NCBI RefSeq assembly: GCF_000715075.1
Contig: NC_134097.1
Span: 127,160,997 to 127,224,996, forward strand
DNA from: Nicotiana tabacum
Taxonomy: Eukaryota; Streptophyta; Magnoliopsida; Solanales; Solanaceae
Direction: 5' to 3'
Length of the DNA stretch: 64,000 bases
The translations under genes and the position numbers were made by a program. The notes beneath the pieces were generated by a model. It had not been told where the DNA came from. It did no database searches and was given only the letters and a program-made list of their open reading frames with translations. Each line of letters begins with the position of its first letter. Position 1 is the stretch's first letter. Positions 58,981 through 64,000 of this stretch are shown here, piece after piece.

Positions 58981-58998
58981 TGGCGACTCTGCTGGGGA
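58981..58998 (+). other. Element B primer binding site (tRNA-Arg type)
   Basis: TGGCGACTCTGCTGGGGA, four bases after the LTR end. Confidence 0.85.
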
Positions 58999-59765
58999 CG
59001 AAAGTGCTACAGTGTAAACTGTAACCCAGAACCATTGGTTCAGGGTTTAAAGAATTCGAGCTTAAAATATCTGTGTTAATTGGCTTTATTTACTATATGA
59101 TTTTCACCTGTTTATATGCTAATATGCTAAATGTTGCTTTTTACTGCTTTAATATTATTTGAATTGTGCATATACAATTGCTACGAAACCCCCTTCTTTC
59201 TAAGTCTTCTGAATTTATGGTGCACACGTGCGCGTGGCCCACCTTTCTGTTAAAGGTCGTACCAAATAAGACGAAGTTGGGACAAGTAACTAGGCCGGAT
59301 AGACTTTCGTTCTCCCGGTACGTTGCCCCCGCTTCGGCTCAAACTGTCCGTTTGGGTAAGCCAGGTTTAGAACAATCAACCTCAGGTTTTTCACCTAGAA
59401 TAACTCAGCCATGTACCGGATCCCTAGTAGGAACGTCTATTTGCATCATGTACATTTGGCCTTGGAGACTCAACACAGGGGTTGGGTCTGTCTAGGACAG
59501 GTGAACCCGAAACAAAAAGACCATCCTGATGCATCCTACTTGCTACTTGTGCATTCATTTGCCTCAAACATGCTTGTTGACCAGCTTAAATGAAATCATG
59601 GTGAGAACCGAGGAATAAAATGGGTTGTTTTAAAAATTTCCAAAAAAAAATAGCTTTAAATCTTGAAATAAAGGTATTTAATAAATAAAAATTTTTGAAA
59701 ATGATTTTTTAGTGTATATTTTCAAAATGAGTCTTGACTTTATTAAATTAAATTTCAGATACAAA
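58999..59765 (+). other. Element B leader
   Basis: Untranslated leader between PBS and ORF1. Contains small ORFs (59166-59593) with no family signal. Homologous in position to 48761-49454 of element A. Confidence 0.5.
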
Positions 59766-61838
59766 ATGAGCACCACACAAAACCCCACATCCACGAATAC
59801 AGAAGAGTTTCTATTTCAGCTTCAAATGTGGTGGTATGATTTAGGCGAAGATGGTCAAAAATGGGTCGTCAAGCATTTGGGAAATCTCACGGATATTATG
59901 AAAGTTAAACCCCGTGATGATCTGATTGCGGCGTTAGTAACTTTTTGGGACCCTGTTCACAATGTCTTTCGTTTCTCTGACTTCGAGCTTACTCCTACAT
60001 TAGAGGAGATAGCTGGATATGCCGGTTTTGACAGAAGTCTAAGAAATCAAAGCCTGATATTCACAAAGGCTCCTTCGGTACATCGATTCTTCGGTCTTCT
60101 GAACATCAGCAGTCAAATCAGGAAAAGCAATGTCATCAATGGATGTTGTTCCTACAACTTTTTGTATTCAAGGTTCGGAAAGTCAGATGGGTTCGAAATT
60201 CATGAGAAAGGCCTTACTAACAAACAAAACAAAGACACTTGGCAGATTCACTGTCGCTTTGCCTTCATGGTGGCTTTTCTGGGAATCATGATCTTCCCGA
60301 ACAAAGAGCGAACAATTGATATTCTCACCGTGAAAGTTGTGCAAATCCTCACCACCAAATAAAATCTCACCCTTGTCCCCATCATTCTCTCAGACATTTA
60401 TCGGGCTTTGACTTTATATAAATCAGGAGCAAAAGTCTTCGAAGGATGCAAAATTTTGTTGCAAATGTGGGTGATTGAACATCTCCAACAGCAGCCCAAG
60501 ATCATACAGTATGGGTCAAACAATGATAATTGCATCGAGAGTTATGAGGAAAGAATAAAAAATTATCAGGCTCCAGAAGGGATAGAAGCATGGGTATCTC
60601 ATCTAAAAGCTTTAACGGCAAATCAGATTGAATGGACTTTGGGATGGCTCCCGATGAGGGAAGTGATACACATGTCAACCTCAAATAGTTATCTGCTACT
60701 ATTGGGATTGAGAAGCATCTAGTCGTATGCGCCACTAAGAGTACTAAGACAACTAGGGAGATATCAAGTAATTCCTGATGATGAAGATTTGAGTATGCAA
60801 GTAATCGAATTACATCCAGAAGCCACTATTCCCGAGGCTCTACTTCAGCGGATGTGGAATGGATGTCGATACTTGAAAAGTGATACTCAAGTCCCAGACA
60901 CTACAAAGGGTGAGATAAATCCTGGATATGCAAGGTGGTTTGAAAAACGGTCTCGCGTGGATGATGTACCAGAGCCTGAGCTAAGAAGGCCAACAAAAAG
61001 ACCCCATGTTCAAAACTTCAATGATAAAATCCAAGAGCGGTTGATCTGGGGAGAAAAGGAAAAAGGGTACAAAGCAACTATCCATGCCCTAAAAGAAAAT
61101 CTGAGAAGCCTCAGTTTGGAGAAAGATTTGCAAGCACAAGAAGCCGAAGGCGAGAAGAAGAGTCTAGTTTGTGAGAATGAAAATCTTCATGCTCGATTCC
61201 AAAAAATGAAAAGAGTTTCTGAGACACCAAAGAGGAGCTGGAAAGATCAAAAAACCATCGCCAATCTTTTTGAAAGAATGCAAGATTATGATTCCATTCT
61301 TGCGGAAAACAAAAGGGCGTTGAGCAAAGCAAAATAAAGGATCCAACAATTAAACGAAGAGGCCAGATCTAATAAGGAATGCCAAGTAAGGCAATCCGAA
61401 GAAGACAGGGCACAATTCAAGAAGGAAAAAGACCATTGGATACGATCAGAAGATCAGCTTCCTGCACAACTAGAAGAGGCAAGAAGATGCAACAGAGAAC
61501 ATCAACAAGCAGACATCAACAGGGAAAGAGCGCATGCAAGATTAGATCAGGCCAGACTCCGAGCTCTATTAGAGTCAGCTCTAGATCGTGAAAACCGTGT
61601 CAGAGATATAGCCACCACTCGCCAGCAGCAATTGCAGGACCAAGACCAACGTCTCCAAGATTTCAGGGCTCAAATCCACGACCTGGCAGTCTACACCTCT
61701 CAAAGTTACGTAAACTGCCAAGGAATGGATTATGAAAGATTTACAGAGCATGCACCCATTTTTGCCCGTCATTTAGCAATGGAGTTGGAAAGGATGTATC
61801 GTACGCTGGGAGGTCATCCAGGTCAAGCTCCACATTGA
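59766..61838 (+). pseudogene. Element B ORF1: plant mobile domain-like protein
   Basis: One frame of 691 codons, stopped only by TAA at 60360, TAG at 60720 and TAA at 61335, each where Gln is plausible. N-terminal mobile-domain pattern: ALVTFWDPVHNVFRFSDFEL then TPTLEEIAGYAGF (about residues 57-91). FEGCKILLQMWVIEHLQ and WTLGWLPMREV match element A ORF1. The second half (61000-61800) is a long Lys/Glu/Gln/Arg coiled coil ending ...GGHPGQAPH. Start ATG at 59766 chosen because the similarity and the leader fit it; an upstream in-frame ATG at 59712 is possible. No nuclease or polymerase motif. Probably a nucleic-acid- or particle-associated accessory protein, but this is unknown. Confidence 0.7.
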
Positions 61839-62348
61839 GCAAATAATCTATTAATTTACAACACAAGTGGAAAGTGGGGCACATTGTGAGATGTTAAGAA
61901 TTGTATCTTTTATTTTGATTTAAGTGTGTGTGTTTCAAGCCATTTTCTTACAAAGTTTTCAAATGTAATTCCATCTTTGTATAATGAATAAAAGTGTTTG
62001 CCTTATGTCCGAACTACGCAAGGTCTGATTCATGCGGGGGCGTGATACGTAGGCAATCTCTATAAGATTCGACCACCATAATAAAGATATATATAATAAA
62101 TAAAAATTAAAAGTGAATAACAATAAAAATTTCAAGAAAGCTGGGACGACACAAGCAGCCGAGCAAATGCATAATAGAAAGGGATTATTTGTCTAGGAGC
62201 ATTGCATCTCAACGTGTAATTATATATATTAAACTCTCAAAACTAACAAGTTTGTTCATTTTCAGAATTCAAGCAGTTAGTTTCTCTAAAGAGTATACTG
62301 GCATATTATCATTATCACACGAGATCAAAAGGACCAATACCCGAAAGT
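61839..62348 (+). other. Spacer between ORF1 and gag of element B
   Basis: A+T-rich, with GCGGGGGCGTGATACGTAGG near 62035. No ORF. The same arrangement (0.46 kb) occurs in element A. Confidence 0.5.
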
Positions 62349-64000
62349 ATGTCTATCCCAGATGTTGACACAGGTATGGAGCTAGAGGAAATGGATGTCG
62401 GGAAAATGAAAGAAGAGATGTTTAAACTCAAGCAGCAAATGGCTGAGATGTACCAAGCCTGGTCTACAGGACAGTTACCCCCGTCTTACCCAACTAACCC
62501 TGCTCCATCAATGACCCAAACTCAGGAAAATATTACCACTGAATTATCCCCAAATTTCCCCATTTACCAGCACTACCGAGGCACCACCTCTCAGACACCG
62601 CAGTCTCCACCTCCAAAACCAGTTCCATACTTTCCTCCACCTGTGACTCCTGTTTTTGTAGCACCTTCCCCGGCTACATTCCACAAATCTTCTAGTGAGC
62701 CTACATTCCAGGCCTAGGACAACCAATATTACCCCTCGAAGCCCACCCTCAAAGCCTCCGAAATCCATTCAACTGCTCCTCGTTTTGATCTCCCAACCGA
62801 AATTGACAAGCCAGCCAAAAATGCTGAACAAGAAGAGATGTTCAGGAAGGTCAAGAGTCTAGAACAATCGTTCAGAGACATGCGAGGATTAGGTGGGCAA
62901 GTCAGTGTAGCATACAAAGATTTGTGCTTATTCCCCAATGTACAATTACCAGTTGGCTTCAAGATGCCTAAATTTGACCTATACAATGGGCACGGCGACC
63001 CAGTAGCCCACTTAAGGGGTTTCTACAGCAAGATGCGAGGAGCCGGGGGAAAAGACGAATTATTGATGGCTTACTTCAGTCAAAGTTTAAGCGGATCAGC
63101 TTTGGAGTGGTATACACGCCAGGACCATGGGAGATGGTACACCTGGGATGACCTAGCACAGGCATTTGCATACCATTTCCAATACAATCTGGAAATCATC
63201 CCAGATCGACTATCATTGACAAAATTTGAGAAGAAACACAATGAAAGTTTCAGAGAGTATGGCTTCCGGTGGAGAGAACAGGCAGCAAGAGTGGATCCTC
63301 CTATGAAGGAGAGTGAAATGGTAGACTACTTCCTCCAAGCCTTGGAACCAACTTACTATGCCCATTTGGTTTCAGCGGTTGGGAAATCATTCAAAAAAGT
63401 GGTGAAGATGGGAGGTATGGTGGAAGAAGGCCTCAAGACAAATAAAATCATGAGCTATTCAGCGATTAAGGCGACTACTCAAGCTATTCAAGGCGGGGTA
63501 GGAGGAATCAGAAGAAAGAAGAGGGACGAAGCAGCGGTAGTTGATTCAGGAATTTGGTCAGGACCCAGAAGTTCACCGCCTTACTATAATCAACAACGAC
63601 CTCGCCAATCAACTTACCACCACGATTCATCCCAACACTACTATCACCCTTCAGAGCCTCATTTTTCCATTAACCATGCTCAAGTATACAATCAGCCACC
63701 TGTTCACGCCAATTGGTGTGCTCCTGCCATACCAAGTTCTTACCCACGAGCCTATCTCGGACCAGGTTTCAGGCCTAGGCCAGCATTCAGGGGAGAAAGG
63801 GAACAGAAAAAGAAAACTTACACTCCATTGGGAGAGTCTTACACTAGTCTGTTCCACAGGCTGAGACAGCTAGACATGTTAAGACCAATACAATCCAAGC
63901 TACCCAATCCTCCTCCAAAGAATCTGGATTACACCATCAGCTGTGAGTATTGCTCCGGTGCACCAGGCCACGATACGGAGAAATGCTGGCATTTGAAAAA
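62349..64000 (+). pseudogene. gag: Element B gag (partial, runs off the window)
   Basis: Start ATG 62349 (MSIPDVDTGMELEEMDVGKM), with a Pro-rich region after a short helical segment. A TAG at 62715-62717 is the only stop up to the window end. The capsid domain (62970-63420) reads MPKFDLYNGHGDPVAHLRGF, LSGSALEWYTRQDHGRWYTW and FEKKHNESFREYGFRWREQA, homologous to element A gag. After a Pro/Tyr/His-rich segment comes a zinc knuckle CEYCSGAPGHDTEKC (CX2CX5HX4C) at about 63940. If the single TAG were read through, this would be a long gag(-pro) reading frame. Confidence 0.8.

Larger units (their letters stand above)
58981..64000 (+). mobile_element. Internal region of element B (continues past window)
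   Basis: PBS, a 0.75-kb leader (58999-59765), ORF1, a 0.5-kb spacer and the start of gag. Best-preserved coding text in the window: few stops and no frameshift that I can see. Protease and pol must lie to the right. Confidence 0.8.

Overview
The window is plant nuclear repeat DNA, most likely from a Solanaceae genome (Nicotiana-like; inferred). Reasons: the A+T-rich background, four lineages of LTR retrotransposons (Ty1/copia Sirevirus, Ty3/gypsy chromovirus, Athila, Ogre/Tat), and a TS/Au-type SINE fragment of the kind common in tobacco relatives. I see no intact host gene, rRNA or tRNA gene or CRISPR array. Every long coding region belongs to a transposable element, and nearly all carry stops or frameshifts, so almost everything is reported as a decayed element.

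Layout. 1-2581: minus-strand LTR of an Ogre/Tat-like element ('C') that runs off the left edge. 2582-4099: spacer with a MITE-like repeat and a short minus-strand SINE with a 16-bp target duplication. 4100-12921: complete Sirevirus-like copia element with both LTRs, PBS, gag-pol, an envelope-like ORF, repeated polypurine tracts and a 5-bp target duplication. 12927-16804: spacer, then a decayed intron-containing gene of the 'putative gypsy type transposon' family with its own TATA box.

16805-64000 reads best as a stack of nested insertions. An Ogre/Tat-like element 'A' (LTR TGT...ACA) starts at 16805. Its 5' LTR is split into three pieces (16805-17250, 30934-33248, 47026-48739). The first gap is filled by a chromovirus (17251-30933), whose own 5' LTR contains a solo LTR (17988-20679, 5-bp target duplication). 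The second gap is filled by an Athila-type element (33249-47025). Element A then continues with PBS, ORF1, gag and protease (48743-54338), where a related element 'B' begins (LTR 54339-58976). B's PBS, ORF1 and gag run off the right edge. The joining of the three LTR-A pieces is inference.

The most interesting signal is not a gene. The chromovirus LTRs and the Athila element carry the same kind of module: arrays of 37-41-bp GC-rich hairpins built around TGCGGTCCGC with a T-rich loop. The arrays lie directly upstream of a TATA-like element in the LTRs and again in the spacer before the Athila envelope-like ORF. Second, LTRs B and C share a hairpin whose three differing base pairs are all compensated. 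Third, the copia element is studded with AGTCGACT and its CpG-decay derivatives. Many in-frame stops sit where CAG or CAA (Gln) is expected, which fits C-to-T decay of methylated, silenced elements.
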